From: Diaporthe sp. PMI_573
Taxonomy: Eukaryota; Ascomycota; Sordariomycetes; Diaporthales; Diaporthaceae
DNA length: 64,000 nt
Assembly (NCBI GenBank): GCA_021399435.1
Contig: JAJTUP010000071.1
Location: 1-64,000 of the forward strand
Direction: 5' to 3'
Positions 29,507 to 40,638 of the stretch are shown piece by piece (the stretch's first letter is position 1; each line of letters begins with the position of its first letter). A program made the translations under genes and the position numbers. Under the pieces are notes generated by a model that worked only from the letters and a program-made list of their open reading frames with translations, was not told the DNA's origin and did not search any database.

Positions 29507-30325
29507 GTGTGTGGGAATACAAGCTTACTGGCCTGCGGCTCGGGCATCCGTTCCACCGAGTTCCTACGACCATCTATCCCGCATATTCACACCAGAAGCA
29601 GGAAAAGTTGGTCTTCATCAGACAATACCGGCTGGATTCTGCACCAGAAGCCACATGTGGTTCCGAGCACTCACTCTATGGAGCAGCACATCATGTCTCG
29701 CAACCCGGAGCTGGGTGGCGCTCTCGTGGTAATAGACACCCAGCGCCCCGGGACAGCCCTGCTCATCGAGCCAGCCGCACCCAGCCCGACCGACACACGC
29801 CCCCAAACGACGGCCGGGCAGGCATCGCTCATCGAGAAAATCTGGCCCAGCATCGAAGAGGCGAACACCACCACCGCCCCACCGCACGAGCGCATCGATA
29901 AGGCGCTCATCCTAGTAACTACACCAGACCGCCCGCTCATCCGCGACAGCAACGGCGCGATCCAGCGCGCGGCCAGCGCGGAGCAGTACGCAGCCGAGCT
30001 AGACGCGCTGTACGCGCATGCGGAGTTTGGACCCGGCGGCGACGGCGGCGGCGGCGGAGGCGAACCGGTCTCGTCCGACCGAGACAGCATCGCCCAGTTC
30101 GTCCAGGAGAGCGTCAGCGCGGTGACGAGCTGGCCGCACGAGGATGCAAACCACGAACCCGGGGGGACGTTCTTCGAGCGGGGGATGGACTCGACCGTGG
30201 CGCTTCAGCTCGCTCGTGTGCTTCGGCGCGGGCTCCGTCGTTCTGACGTGGGCTTGTCTACGGTGTACTGCAACCCGACTGTCTCGCAGCTGACGTCTGC
30301 TGTCCTCGCCGTTATTGGCAAGTGA
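29507..30325 (+). pseudogene. Fragment of an NRPS-like adenylating enzyme: C-terminal A subdomain plus carrier domain
   Basis: From about 29,630 the frame reads like the end of an adenylation domain of the alpha-aminoadipate-reductase-like family (G-W-I-L-H-Q, then P-E-L-G-G-A-L-V-V). It is followed by a carrier domain with F-F-E-R-G-M-D-S-T-V-A-L-Q near 30,165-30,205, whose Ser would take phosphopantetheine. The core A domain upstream is missing or scrambled across frames, and no reductase domain follows before the stop. A poly-Gly stretch (near 30,035-30,065) links the two parts. Probably a truncated relic; a short standalone protein from the ATG near 29,695 is possible. Confidence 0.6.
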
Positions 30326-30493
30326 GGAAGGGCGCGGTGGGGAGATGACAGGGGACGCGCCATCGGTCGCCGGCGGATTCTTCGCAATATGGCTTGTCAC
30401 AATGGGCGGTAGCAGGTCTTCAAGATTGTACATTCTATTACGCTGACAGCCTGATTATTTCAATTCGACTAGTAATAGGGCATGCCGAGATGA

Positions 30494-32191
30494 TCAGTCA
30501 CGATTCCGATTCGAAGACCACCTCTTGACCAGCTGCTCACGAAGCTGATACTTCTTCAGCAGCTCCACCAGGCCATCATCCTTGGGGGACCCATCCTCCC
30601 GGAAGGCGCTCGGCGGCGGCACCTCGACGTACACCAGCAGCACGCTCTTGAACACCTTTGACAAGACGCGGTTGGTACCCATAAGCCAATGCCACGACTT
30701 CCTGGGGGCCTGTTTCCCCACGGACTTCCAGTATGGATCAGAATAGGACGGCAGCACGTGGACACCGTACTCGGCGTGGTCAAAGACGGGGCCGCGCGTG
30801 TACAATAACCAGTCGACTCCGAACTTGATGCCGGCGCGTGGGACCCAGCCTAGGGAGCGGAAGTGATGGTACGCGGCGTAGTGAATGAGAAATGGGTCAT
30901 CGGATTCGAGGTGTTGCGATGGGAGACGGGGAGGGAAGTAGGAGTTCTGACGGAAAAGAGCCAAGAGATCTTTCGTGCCGATTGCCGCCTGAGTGGCCGA
31001 GTCGACGACCCTGAGTGCCCCGAAGGCGAAAGTCAGGAACAGAGCCTCCTCTGGGAGAAGCTGGAGATGTTCCTTGTTGACCACCACAAGCTCTGCCTCG
31101 GAGTCGGTGTGGCTCTTCGAAGTCTCGTCCGTGCCGGAAGCTGTCGAGTCATCCCGGCTGACGGCGGTGTTCACGTTGACACCGTGAGGTTTCAAGGACG
31201 AGGACGACGACACTGAACGAGGCGGGCTGGGAGGATCATTGTGCAGGAACTCGGTAGACTCCACGGTAGGCGAGAAGCGGACGCTCTTAGCTTGCTTCAG
31301 CGGCGTGTGTTCCGAGGTCGTGGTGCTCGAATCCGCGTCATCATTTCCAGACGAGCTTGAACCGAACTTGGAGACCTCCGCACTATCGATGCTCTCCTCG
31401 GCAGGTGGGGTCAAGCGGGTGGAAAGAGACTCCAGGTCAAGCTGCGAATTCGGTAGAGACAATAGCTCCAGCGGGCCGATAGGGGCTGCGGCCGCCACGC
31501 GAGTTGCAGGCTTCACAACAGCCTCGGGTAGGGGGTCGGGGAGTGAAGCAGCGTGCTCAAGCCGTGCTTCCTCCAGCGCAGCCTCCTCCAGGCGCTTCTG
31601 TGCCAGTGCCTCCTGCTCAGCCCTGGCGCGGTCCCATTTTACACGGTTGCGCTCAGCACGACGCCTGTTGGTCTCGACCTCTGAGACCTTGTCCCTGATG
31701 AGCCCCAACCGCGTCTTTTCCCTCTTCAACCAGTTCGGCTCGCTTCGGCTCAGACTTCCCTTTCCAAAGAACCCTTGCTGCCAGAGGTCGATCATGGATT
31801 TCTCATCCGTGACGATGATGGTCCTCGTCTCAGCGTCCCAGTATGCCGTGTGCACAACTGACGGCTCGGCTGGAGGGGGGCTCAAGACTTGAGACAGCCA
31901 GGTGAAGGCGAGGTGGAGGAAGCAGATTGGGTTGCCGGTGAGAGTTGGGAAGGGAAAGATATTGAGTGGGACTGGCTGCTTGTAGAGCTTGTGCAGGTTC
32001 GGCCGGGGCTGACTCTTTCGAGCAGGCGCTGGTGAAGACGATGCAGAAGTCGATGGCCCCGCCGAGGATGAGACAGCAGATGCCTCCTCTGCTGTGAATG
32101 TGTTGCCCGTGGGAGTTGTCCCACCAGGCAGATGACCTGGTGGGGCTACATCGACCATAGGTGCTGTAGTAAGTTGCTGGATCTCTGCCAT
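30494..32191 (-). CDS. SEN2: tRNA-splicing endonuclease subunit Sen2
   Basis: Single exon, 565 aa. Catalytic subunit of the tRNA intron endonuclease, which cuts pre-tRNA at the 5' splice site. Residues 1-60 are Ser/Pro-rich. Residues 75-180 match the Sen2 N-terminal region (N-I-F-P-F-P, then W-Q-Q-G-F-F-G-K-G-S-L-S-R-S-E-P-x-W), followed by a basic coiled coil (about 180-235) and a disordered acidic/Ser linker. The C-terminal nuclease domain carries Y464 (Y-T-R-G-P), H472 (F-D-H-A-E-Y) and K515 (F-K-S-V-L-L-V-Y), the family's Tyr/His/Lys triad. It is convergent with the NRPS-like fragment and divergent from the glucosyltransferase gene. Confidence 0.9.
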   Translation of the reverse strand: MAEIQQLTTAPMVDVAPPGHLPGGTTPTGNTFTAEEASAVSSSAGPSTSASSSPAPARKSQPRPNLHKLYKQPVPLNIFPFPTLTGNPICFLHLAFTWLSQVLSPPPAEPSVVHTAYWDAETRTIIVTDEKSMIDLWQQGFFGKGSLSRSEPNWLKREKTRLGLIRDKVSEVETNRRRAERNRVKWDRARAEQEALAQKRLEEAALEEARLEHAASLPDPLPEAVVKPATRVAAAAPIGPLELLSLPNSQLDLESLSTRLTPPAEESIDSAEVSKFGSSSSGNDDADSSTTTSEHTPLKQAKSVRFSPTVESTEFLHNDPPSPPRSVSSSSSLKPHGVNVNTAVSRDDSTASGTDETSKSHTDSEAELVVVNKEHLQLLPEEALFLTFAFGALRVVDSATQAAIGTKDLLALFRQNSYFPPRLPSQHLESDDPFLIHYAAYHHFRSLGWVPRAGIKFGVDWLLYTRGPVFDHAEYGVHVLPSYSDPYWKSVGKQAPRKSWHWLMGTNRVLSKVFKSVLLVYVEVPPPSAFREDGSPKDDGLVELLKKYQLREQLVKRWSSNRNRD

Positions 32192-33086
32192 TTCTTCTTC
32201 TTCAGGTCATGTCGGACTTTGCATGAGATGGTCAGCCAAGGTTCTCATACAATCAAGGTGTATGCGCTGTCATGAAACAAGTGTGGTGTGAGGGATATCG
32301 CTCAGATACCGTTGTTAGTCTTAATTTAGGACTATCACCGAGAGACGAGGCTCTCTAAGTACCGTAATCATAGTTGTCATCAACGCGATAGGGAGGACGG
32401 GAGTCAAGGGAAGGAGAAGGGGAAGGGCGAGGGTGTAGCAAGATGGCTGGACCCGGACGAAAGGCAGATCGGCTCGAGGCTCACTCACTGTATCGAGGAA
32501 CATTCTTCCCGGCGAACCGACACGTACCGAGGTGTGCAGGCCATTCAAGTCCTTGACTGGTAGCAAGAGCTGGGAGGAGCGCACGGCGTGTTGACTGCTG
32601 ACAGTCTGGTTGGTGTTGCTCAACTCGGGGTGAGGATGCGAGTGGTGTTCATGTCAACGGGAGCTGTCGAACTTTTTTTCCACGCTGCGATTGAGTTGGA
32701 AACAGAGCTCCGAGTTTTGCATTTTTGACGCAGAAAATGCCGCTGAGTCAGGCTAGCGTTCAAGTACGTACCTGAGAAGTGGGACCGGGGTTGGGGTTGT
32801 GCTGAGCTTTGTGGTTGGGGCGGGGGAGGTACACAGTAATGGCTAAACTGGGTTGCATCCACATGCACAATGTGACTGGCCTCTCCGAAATTTGGACTCT
32901 TCAGTGAACCCAAAGTAAACAAACCCGTTCCAATTTCAGCTGCAATCACTCTACTCTATTATATACATGCATGAACAGTCACAGAGGCCCCTCGACATGA
33001 ACTCACCATAGCTACTCCGCCTCTCCCCTTCCCTCCCCTCGCTCCGTTGCTCCCGCCGTCGTCCTCGCCGATAGCATGACCTTGAC
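32192..33086. promoter_or_regulatory. Divergent intergenic region SEN2 / glucosylceramide synthase
   Basis: About 0.9 kb with no supported ORF. It holds both promoters. Long pyrimidine-rich runs near 33,010-33,060 lie just upstream of the glucosyltransferase ATG, a common fungal promoter feature. Confidence 0.5.
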
Positions 33087-34871
33087 ATGTCCCTCCTGTC
33101 CAACATAGCGGTGTATGCCGCATATCCTGCTCTGATTTGGAGTTCAGTTGTGTACCTGGTCCAAAGCATCGGTATATTCCAGGTGTAAGCTGCCATCGTT
33201 GCTATTTTCCAACCCACCCATACTGACCGACGAGCCAACAGCTTCCGAGGCTACTCCCGACCACCTCGCAAACCAGTGTCTCCCTCTCTCCCCGACCACC
33301 TCGTCCCTCACATCACCATAATCCGCCCCGTCAAGGGCCTCGAGCCACAGCTATACGAATGCCTCGCCTCCACCTTCCGCCAGACCTACCCGCGGTCCAA
33401 GCTGACCGTCAACCTCTGCGTCTCCTCCGAGGACGACCCGGCCTACCCGGTGCTGGAGAAAATCGCCGATGACTTTGGCAGGGACAATGGCGGGGAGGGC
33501 TACGACGTACGCCTGCTCGTCGAGGAGTACGACCCGCTGATCTCGGGCCTCGACGGCAACGAGCTGGGGCCCAACCCCAAGATCCGCAACATCAGCCGCG
33601 CCTACCGCGAGGCCCCCGCCGACTCGCTGATCTGGGTCATGGACTGCAACGTCTGGATATCCAAGGACGTCGCGGGGCGCATGGTCGACAAGCTGACGGG
33701 CCTCCTACCCGGCGGGCGCACCACGACCCCGTACACGCTCGTCCACCAGCTGCCGCTCGTCGTGGACATCCCCCCTTCCGACGAAGACAAGAACACCCCG
33801 ACACAAGGCGACCAGAAACATTCAGGTCTCCTGTCCAAGGCGTGGCGCTACGGCGGCGGCCGCCTAGACGAGATGTTCATGGCAACAACCCACGCAAAAT
33901 TCTACAGCGCCATAAACACAGTCGGCGTGGCCCCCTGCGTGATCGGCAAGTCCAACATGTTCCGCAAGGCCCACCTGGACACCTACACCCAGCCCTCCCA
34001 CAACCCCCACCTGTCCCCCTCCGACGCCGCCCGCGGCACGGGCGTCGACTTCTTCAGCAGCTACATCTGCGAGGACCACCTGATAAGCGACCTCCTCTGG
34101 AACGCGCCCATCCCGCCCGACACCACCAGCCCCAGCCCCAACACCCTGCCGAGACCCTTCGGCAAACACGCCCTCGTCCCTGGCGACCTCGCAATCCAGC
34201 CCGTGGCCTCCGTCCCCGTGCCCGCCTACTGGGCCCGCCGCGTGCGCTGGCTCCGCGTGCGGAAATGGACAGTCCTCCTCGCGACGCTGGTGGAACCAGG
34301 CGTCGAGAGCCTCCTGTGCAACCTATACTTCGCCTACGCGGCGACAACACTCCCCCCTTTCAACACGACCTTCGGGATCCCCCAGACATGGGCCGCGACG
34401 CTGGGGCTGTGGGCGGGCGGCGTGACCATCTGGATGGCGTGCGACCGCACCGTGCACGCGCGGCTGCACTCGTGTTCGTGCGTGGACGTCGACGGGGACA
34501 CGCCGTTTTTCGCGCGCGGGGGTGCTGGGGCGGAGAGGAGGCCCTTCTTCTCCGAGTGGCTCCCCGCGTGGCTCGGCAGGGAGCTCCTCGCGCTGCCCAT
34601 CTGGACCTGGGCCGTGCTGCTGGGCACGACTGTCACGTGGCGGGGGAAGAGCTTCCGTGTGCGGAGCGACATGAGCGTCGTGGCGCTCGATAAGCCGAGG
34701 GGCGGTGGTAGTGGTAATGTGGCGGCAAATGGGAATAGCGAGGACGACAAAAATGGGTGGAAAGAGAAGGACGACTCGGCCGGACGTGCAGGATTGCATC
34801 AGGACGTGCCGCGGTGGGAGGGCCGGCCGACTGCGACACACAGGAAGTCCAGGTCTTATAATAAGGAGTAG
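33087..34871 (+). CDS. Ceramide glucosyltransferase (glucosylceramide synthase)
   Basis: Exon 1 33,087-33,184, intron 33,185-33,241 (gtaagc...aacag), exon 2 33,242-34,871; 575 aa. Family GT21 enzyme that transfers glucose from UDP-glucose to ceramide in the Golgi/ER membrane. The N-terminal membrane segment is largely in exon 1 (residues 5-30). The processive-type motif set is present: D1 in S-S-E-D-D (about 94-98), D2 in W-V-M-D-C-N (about 164), D3 in Y-I-C-E-D (about 310) and R-R-V-R-W (365-369). Hydrophobic segments follow near 375-430 and 480-500. The Ser/Lys-rich tail after the last membrane segment is typical of fungal orthologues. The frame holds across the splice. Confidence 0.9.
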
Positions 34872-35465
34872 GGTCTGATTCCTGGTGAGAGGTTGGAAAT
34901 ATAGAGTTATGCTCGAAGTCACCTTCATATTACAAGTTCGACATGCCCAATTTTTCAAACGACGATACCCTATATGAAGTTGACCCATAGGGACTATCTA
35001 TCCCACAGGAGGGTTTCTGAAAGATCATTCGGCGGGCATTCAAGACAACCCGCGAGTCGGCGATGTGTCTACAGGATGTGAGCTACATTTTCCATGGGCA
35101 CTGAAGAAGAAACACACATGAACACAAGTGATCAAATTAAGTAAACTACGAGAGTCCGTACGCCTCCCGTTTTGCCGGTCCAAAACTCCTGGCTTGTCAA
35201 AGAATAACCTTGCAAACGGCCAACGAAAATTTACCATACACAGATGGTTGCCAAAAACTGCCCTGCGGCTGTTCCATGCGCCTCAAACTTGTTTTGCCAC
35301 CCTAAAGAATACACGATATCGTGACAGCAACGCATAGAGACCCGAGCAAGGCAGGGGGGGGGGTGCGCCTCAAACTTATTCTGCCACCCTAAAGAACACA
35401 TGATATCATGACAGCGACGCGTAAAAACTTCAGGAAAAAGACAGTGAGTGATGTGCCGTGTCAAA
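34872..35465. other. Convergent 3' intergenic region with tandem palindromic repeat
   Basis: About 0.6 kb between the stop codons of two convergent genes. The main content is an 87-bp tandem duplication, each unit holding a perfect 12-bp palindrome, and a G9-11 run between units near 35,354-35,363. No ORF is supported. Confidence 0.6.
35277..35450 (+). repeat. 87-bp tandem duplication, each unit with a 12-bp palindrome
   Basis: Units start tgcgcctcaaactt at 35,277 and 35,364. The palindromes are CACGATATCGTG (35,312-35,323) and CATGATATCATG (35,399-35,410). They differ by two symmetrical changes that keep the palindrome perfect. Confidence 0.8.
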
Positions 35466-37044
35466 TCAAGCACCCCACTTCTTCGCCTCCATCCCCGTCG
35501 GGGGGCTCGTCTCGACCTTGGCCTTGCCCACCTCGCTCCAGTCCGTGGAGAGCGACGTCCCGTTGCTCTCGACGTAGCTCTTCATCATGGCGCGCTGCTG
35601 CTCCGGCGTGGAGCCCTGGTACAGCTGCTTGAAGAAGTGGTCCACGTCCTTGGCGTCGTCCTCGTCGTCCTCGTCGTCCTTGACGATGTTGTCCCAGTCC
35701 TTGGGGCCGGACTTGGACGAGGTGGGGTAGGCGGGTCCCTTGGCGGTGGCGGCCTTGGAACTCGTCGCTGTGGATGAGGTCGCCGCGGGCGCCTCGGAGG
35801 GGGCTGACTCGTTGGAACTGTGGCTTGAATCCGAGACGATCTTCCCGCTTGGCTCCTCAGACGTCGTGCTACCCGCGCTCGTGGATGCAAGATCGATCCA
35901 TTGGGCGAGGTCTGGATTGGCAGACAGGTCGACAGACAAAGGTAAGGAACTGCTTTGTGTTCCGAAGTCCGCCCACTTGCCGGGCACCTCCTTGATGAGT
36001 TTGAGTTCCAGCTTCATCGATGCGACGCGCCATCCCGACTTGGAAACGGAGATGCGGTCGTGGGTTTCGATGAACAGAACGGGGGGTTGTCGCGGGACGC
36101 CCTTCGCGATCACCTGAGAACGGTCAGTAAACGGGACAACATACACAGGGCTAAGAAATGTCAAGGGAACTCACGACTTTTCCACCCTTCAGGAAGCGTA
36201 CATCCACCTTTTCCATATCTTCCTTGCTGGCAAACTTCATGAGCACCGACACCGCGATCGAGGTGTCGCTCTGGTAGAACTGAGTGCGGAATGTCGAGTA
36301 GTCGGGCGCTGGAGCCGGCGCCGGCGTGGGCTTGGCCACATCGCTCTTGGCCACATCGCTCTTGGCCACATCGCTCTTGACCACGTCGTTCTTGGCTGCT
36401 TGGACATCGGGGCCTAACTTACTCGGCTTCTTGGGCGTCAACTCGATCGTGATCCTGCGCGCCGGGTCCTCTTCAGGAAGCGCCTCCAGGAAGCGGAGAA
36501 CCTGGCTGCGCCAGATCTGCGCCTTGTTCCAGTCCCTCGCATACGGCTTCTTCTCGGCGGACGAACCGCCGCCCATGAGCGCCGACAGCTTCGACATCGG
36601 GTCCTGGTCCTTGGACTTATCCTGTTCGGCCATGGCCTTGGCTGTCGCAAAGTAATACCCCTTCTCATTCACGCCCTCCTTCTGCACGGCCTTGACCTCG
36701 CGCACGGCGACGCCGTTGGCAAGGCGCTGCGACCACATCGCGCAGACGTCCGCGTTGGCGTACTCCTTCTTGCGGAAGAAGCAGACGGACCTGCGGTACT
36801 GGGCCTCGATCATCTGCTGGCGGCTCTTGTCGTTGCCCCGCTCGGCGGCGGTGCAGTAGGCGTAGTCGGCGTCGGCGATGGCCACGTCGAGCTGGCCCAA
36901 CTCCATGAAGGCCTGCGAGCGGGCGAGGAGCCAGGCGGGGGACTTCGACTGGTCGATGGCCTTGGACAGGCAGTCGATGGCCTCGGCCCATTTCCGCTGC
37001 TCGATGGCTTCGAAGCCCGCGTCCCGGAATGTTTCGGCGGACAT
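35466..37044 (-). CDS. SGT1: SGT1-type co-chaperone (TPR-CS-SGS)
   Basis: Exon 1 36,175-37,044, intron 36,114-36,174 (gtgagt...ctcag), exon 2 35,466-36,113; 505 aa. Hsp90 adaptor needed for SCF ubiquitin ligase and kinetochore assembly. N-terminal TPR repeats (residues 1-120; A-I-D-C-L-S-K-A-I, then A-I-A-D-A-D-Y-A) are followed by a variable linker. The CS domain (about 245-350) spans the intron and contains V-L-F-I-E-T-H-D and W-R-V-A-S-M-K-L-E-L-K-L. The C-terminal SGS domain has K-D-W-D-N-I-V-K-D, D-V-D-H-F-F-K-Q-L-Y and S-T-D-W-S-E-V-G. The linker holds four 15-bp units (D-V-A-K-S repeats). It binds Skp1 in other organisms; a truncated Skp1 paralogue lies 17 kb away. Confidence 0.95.
36331..36390 (-). 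repeat. 15-bp coding minisatellite in SGT1 (4 units)
   Basis: Units cttggccacatcgct start at 36,331, 36,346 and 36,361, with a diverged fourth at 36,376. They encode D-V-A-K-S pentapeptides in the linker before the CS domain. Confidence 0.85.
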
Positions 37045-37591
37045 GATGGATCGGTGGTGCTCGGTCGATGGGGAAGCTGTTCGTGATTCTTCTGATTGAT
37101 AGGAGCGAGATGAAATGTTGTGAGGTGTGGTGGGAGAATGCGGTCGCAGGAGTATTTAAGTAACGGAGGATACCAGAGATTTGGCTCTGGAAGGAATCTT
37201 GGGACAAAGAGTGGAAAGTGTTTGTCGGTTCTTAATGTTGGTGGATGCTGCTGCTGCCTTCACTAGGAAGGTGGGACCAGGATTGCGGGGGATAGCTCTC
37301 ACTTTCTGCCTGTCAATCCAAATCCACCAGTTTCTACCGCCTACCTTGTGCAGACCAAGGCCCCACCGCCTGCCTTGCCCGGAGCTATATGGACTAGGGT
37401 GGAAACCACTAGAAGCCATAACCTTGCAAGTCGAGACTGGAGGATATCCTACAGGTAGACAGGCCAATTAATTGCCCCATAAGGCGAAAATTCGAATCAC
37501 AGTCCAATGAATTAGCCCTGGCACAAATTCTCTGAATTAACATTATTAATATTACGTTGTCATCCGAGGCCTTCTCTCTAGATCTACACCT
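37045..37591. promoter_or_regulatory. SGT1 upstream region / ERG7 downstream region
   Basis: 547 bp with no supported gene. Contains the SGT1 promoter on the minus strand and the ERG7 3' end. No repeat noticed. Confidence 0.45.
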
Positions 37592-40065
37592 CTAAAGCCG
37601 GACGTCTGGATAGCGCTGGGCAAACATGCCCAGGGCCTTTATGGTGAATGTAAACTTGTAGTTGGGGTACCCGATGCAGCAGCTCTTGTTGAACACGCCC
37701 TCGACAGCCTCCTGCTTCCACTCGCCGTCGGGCTCCTGCCGCCCCGCGATGAACGCCACGCCTCTCCTGATGCGTTCTACGTCTGGGTACTTCGCTAGCA
37801 TCAGCCCGATGAGAGCCCACGCCGTCATGACGACCTGGCTACCGCTAGGGTGCTCGACGTAGCGCAATTCTTCGCATGACTGCCAGTTGATGATATGTTA
37901 GTGGGAGAAAAGTGTCCGTAGGCTTGGGTTGAGGGACGAAAGAACGCAATGACATACCTGATAATGCTCACTCCAGCCCCCGTCCTCTCGTTGCTTCGAG
38001 ATCAAGAACTCACAACCCCTCCTGGAGGACTCGCTGTTCTCGTACGTCTCCCCGATGGTCGCCAGGCTCTCCAGCCCGAACATGGTCGCGTACGTGAAGC
38101 AGATGGCCCAGCTCCCGTACCACCCGCCGTGGTCGTACTGCGCCGTCTTGATCCACCGCACGGCCCGCTCGATGAACGTGGCCACCTCCTTGGCCCGGTA
38201 GCCGGGCCAGTGCTTCTGGAACAGCTTGAGCGTCGTCACCGCCGCCGTCGTGCACTCCGGGTACAGGTACTCGACCATGATGTTGCCAAAGATCTCGGCC
38301 GCGTTGAGCATCTCCATCCACTCCCCGGCGCGGGGGCGCTCGTACGACGCGCAGCCGCCCGTCTTGGGGTCCTGGTACGTCAGCAGCGTGTCCACCGCGT
38401 CGAAGATCCGCCGGTCGTCCAGCCGCTGCGGGTACCCCGGCACCTCCTTCTGCAGCAGGATCACGCTCTTGAGCGCCTCCGACACGCAGTCGCTGACGGC
38501 ATACCCCTGCACCTTGGTGCTGAAGGCCCACGCCCCCTTGCGCGGGTGCCTGTAGCACTTGTCCATGTCCTTGACCTCCTCGCGGATCTGCTGGTTGTCG
38601 AGGAACTCCAGGGCCTTGTTGAGCATGGGGCGCCACCTCGGGTCCTCGGCCAGGCCCGCGCTCACCACGGCCTGGATCGCGAACGCCGTGTCCCAAGACT
38701 GCACGCCGTTTGTACCGCAGGTCATCATGCCGTCCGAGTTGACGAACAGTCCATCCTCCATGCGGTCTCGGAGACGCCGCACGGTGTATGCGTCGGGGCC
38801 GTCCCGGATGTAGCAGCACACGAGAGACATGGGTTGGTTGACAGGCGCGAGGCACGCGAAGTCCGTGTTGGCCATCTCCATGTCTATCAAGTCGGAGACC
38901 CACCCCTCCGCCCTGTTCTTGAGCGCGTTCGAACGCAGGTACGGGTTCCAGACATTCACAAGCAGCCAGTTCGCAGTGTTCAGGAGCCAGCTTTTAGGGT
39001 GGTAGTTGTCCCTGGCACAGATCGAGTTGCGGTTGGCGGTCCAGTCGATGCTCTCCCACGGCTCAACAAAGACCTCGCTCCGTAGCGAGCGGATCAGGTC
39101 GTCCTCTTCGCAAGACCACTTCTTCGACGAGATGTAGGACATGCACAGGAACACCTGCCGTATGTGGATCCACCAGCGCCAGGGTGCGATGGGCACCCAG
39201 TCCGGCAGCAACCACAGCTCCGGCGGCGCAGGGTTGACAATGTCGTACTTGCACACGCCCAGAACGGCCATCCAGAACTTGGCCCAGTGCGGCGCGTGCG
39301 TTGCCCCTCCCAGCTTGTGCAGCGTTGCCCTTGCCTTGGTCATGACCGGGTGGTCTGCTTCCACGCCGAAGATCCTGAGTGCGATGTAATTGAGCGATGT
39401 CCCCAGGACCGTCGACTCGCCCTCGATGTGCAGGCCCCATCCACCGTCTTCTGGGTGGGCGCGAGCAAAGAGGTAGTTCTTCATCTCCTTCTTGTAGATC
39501 TCTGGTATGTGTTGCTTCGTGGCGTACCATGTGATGGCATACCCTGGCAGTAGGAACGTAGGCCCGCCGTACTCGCAGCCCCAGTGGCCGGTCGGTAGCT
39601 GCAGGTGCTCGAAGAAGGTAAGGCCATTTCGTACCGCGTCGATGGGGGCCTCGGGTGGCTTGAGGGAGGGGAGATTCTGCAGGAGAGGTCAGGCAGGTCA
39701 GCGTGCTGTAGACATATGCTGGGGGAGATAGGCAGACGCACGAGAGGAAGACCGAGGTACCACTTATCCGCATAGCTCTGTGGCCACTCCTTAGCAGCCA
39801 CCTCGTCGTCGAGGTAGTGCCAGGTGTGGCGCCCGTCGTCCGATTTCATGCGCCATCTTGTTCTGTCGACTGGCTCTGCGACCTTCTGCCGTTTGGAGTC
39901 GTGCTCGTCGCTGTGGCCATTGACGCCATTGGCGCTGAGGCGCTTCTTGCTAGTGCCATTGAGCTTGCTGTATTCCTTTCCATTGCCATTCCCATTCGCA
40001 TGGCCGTTGAGAAGGGGAATCTCGTCCGACGGCGTCTTGCGCGCACCACTTCGAGTTGTCACCAT
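37592..40065 (-). CDS. ERG7: Oxidosqualene cyclase, probable lanosterol synthase
   Basis: Exons 39,742-40,065, 37,958-39,676 and 37,592-37,879; introns of 65 and 78 nt with GT-AG ends; 776 aa. It cyclises 2,3-oxidosqualene to lanosterol, the first cyclic sterol of ergosterol synthesis, at the ER membrane. The start is the ATG at 40,065 (M-V-T-T-R-S-G), in a good context. The N-terminal 60 residues are low-complexity and variable. QW-type motifs recur (P-E-D-G-G-W-G, D-H-G-G-W-Y-G-S-W, Q-R-E-D-G-G-W, Q-E-P-D-G-E-W). The catalytic acid sits at D505 in V-S-D-C-V-S-E; the usual motif is D-C-T-x-E. A protostadienol-type or other triterpene cyclase is the alternative, but full-length collinearity and the housekeeping setting favour lanosterol synthase. 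Confidence 0.9.
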
Positions 40066-40638
40066 CGTCAATCTAACGCCGCGCAACAAGGAAGGAACTA
40101 CTACTTGATCGGTGTTTCAACAAAGCAAAAAATAGGCTCAGTGTTGCCAGGGGCTTACGAACTGCCAGTAGCGTCTCGTTCTCCAAAGATAGAGTTTGTT
40201 CGATCGGATGGCCAACGCTGGGGAGGGAGGGCGGGCTCTCGGGGTAATCGACTACTTTATCCTCCGCGTGTGGTTGAGCTTAGATTGGCCAATGACGCTG
40301 TCAGTGGCCTGACTGGGAGTGTTCGTCCCACTCCACATCGCCCTCAAGTGCCTGGACGGGAGCTCCCATTCAGGGGTGCATTAGCGCCGGCCCCTCTGTA
40401 CCGTCAGCACTGTATCCAAGAAGGCACGTCTGCTTGCTGCTTGTATGTGCCACTTGCTTGATATCTGAGCTGCTTCTTCAATATCTGAGTGAATGGTGAG
40501 ACCTGAGTACCTTCCACATGTCGGACCATATGCCCCGTGTATTCAGCAAGCAAAGGCAACTTGGCGCAAAATGGTAGCAAACATATCCACACTCAGCGTC
40601 CCAACCCGATCGACCATGTGCCAACACACCACACCAGC
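40066..40638. promoter_or_regulatory. ERG7 promoter region / SPO11 3' flank
   Basis: 573 bp without a supported gene. I see no sterol-regulatory element that I could name with confidence. Confidence 0.4.

Noticed and set aside
32620..33238. Minus-strand ORFs in the SEN2/glucosyltransferase intergenic region
   Set aside because: Composition-driven, no domain, and partly overlapping the first exon of the glucosyltransferase gene.
37949..39085. 378-codon plus-strand ORF over ERG7
   Set aside because: Antisense shadow of the conserved cyclase exon.
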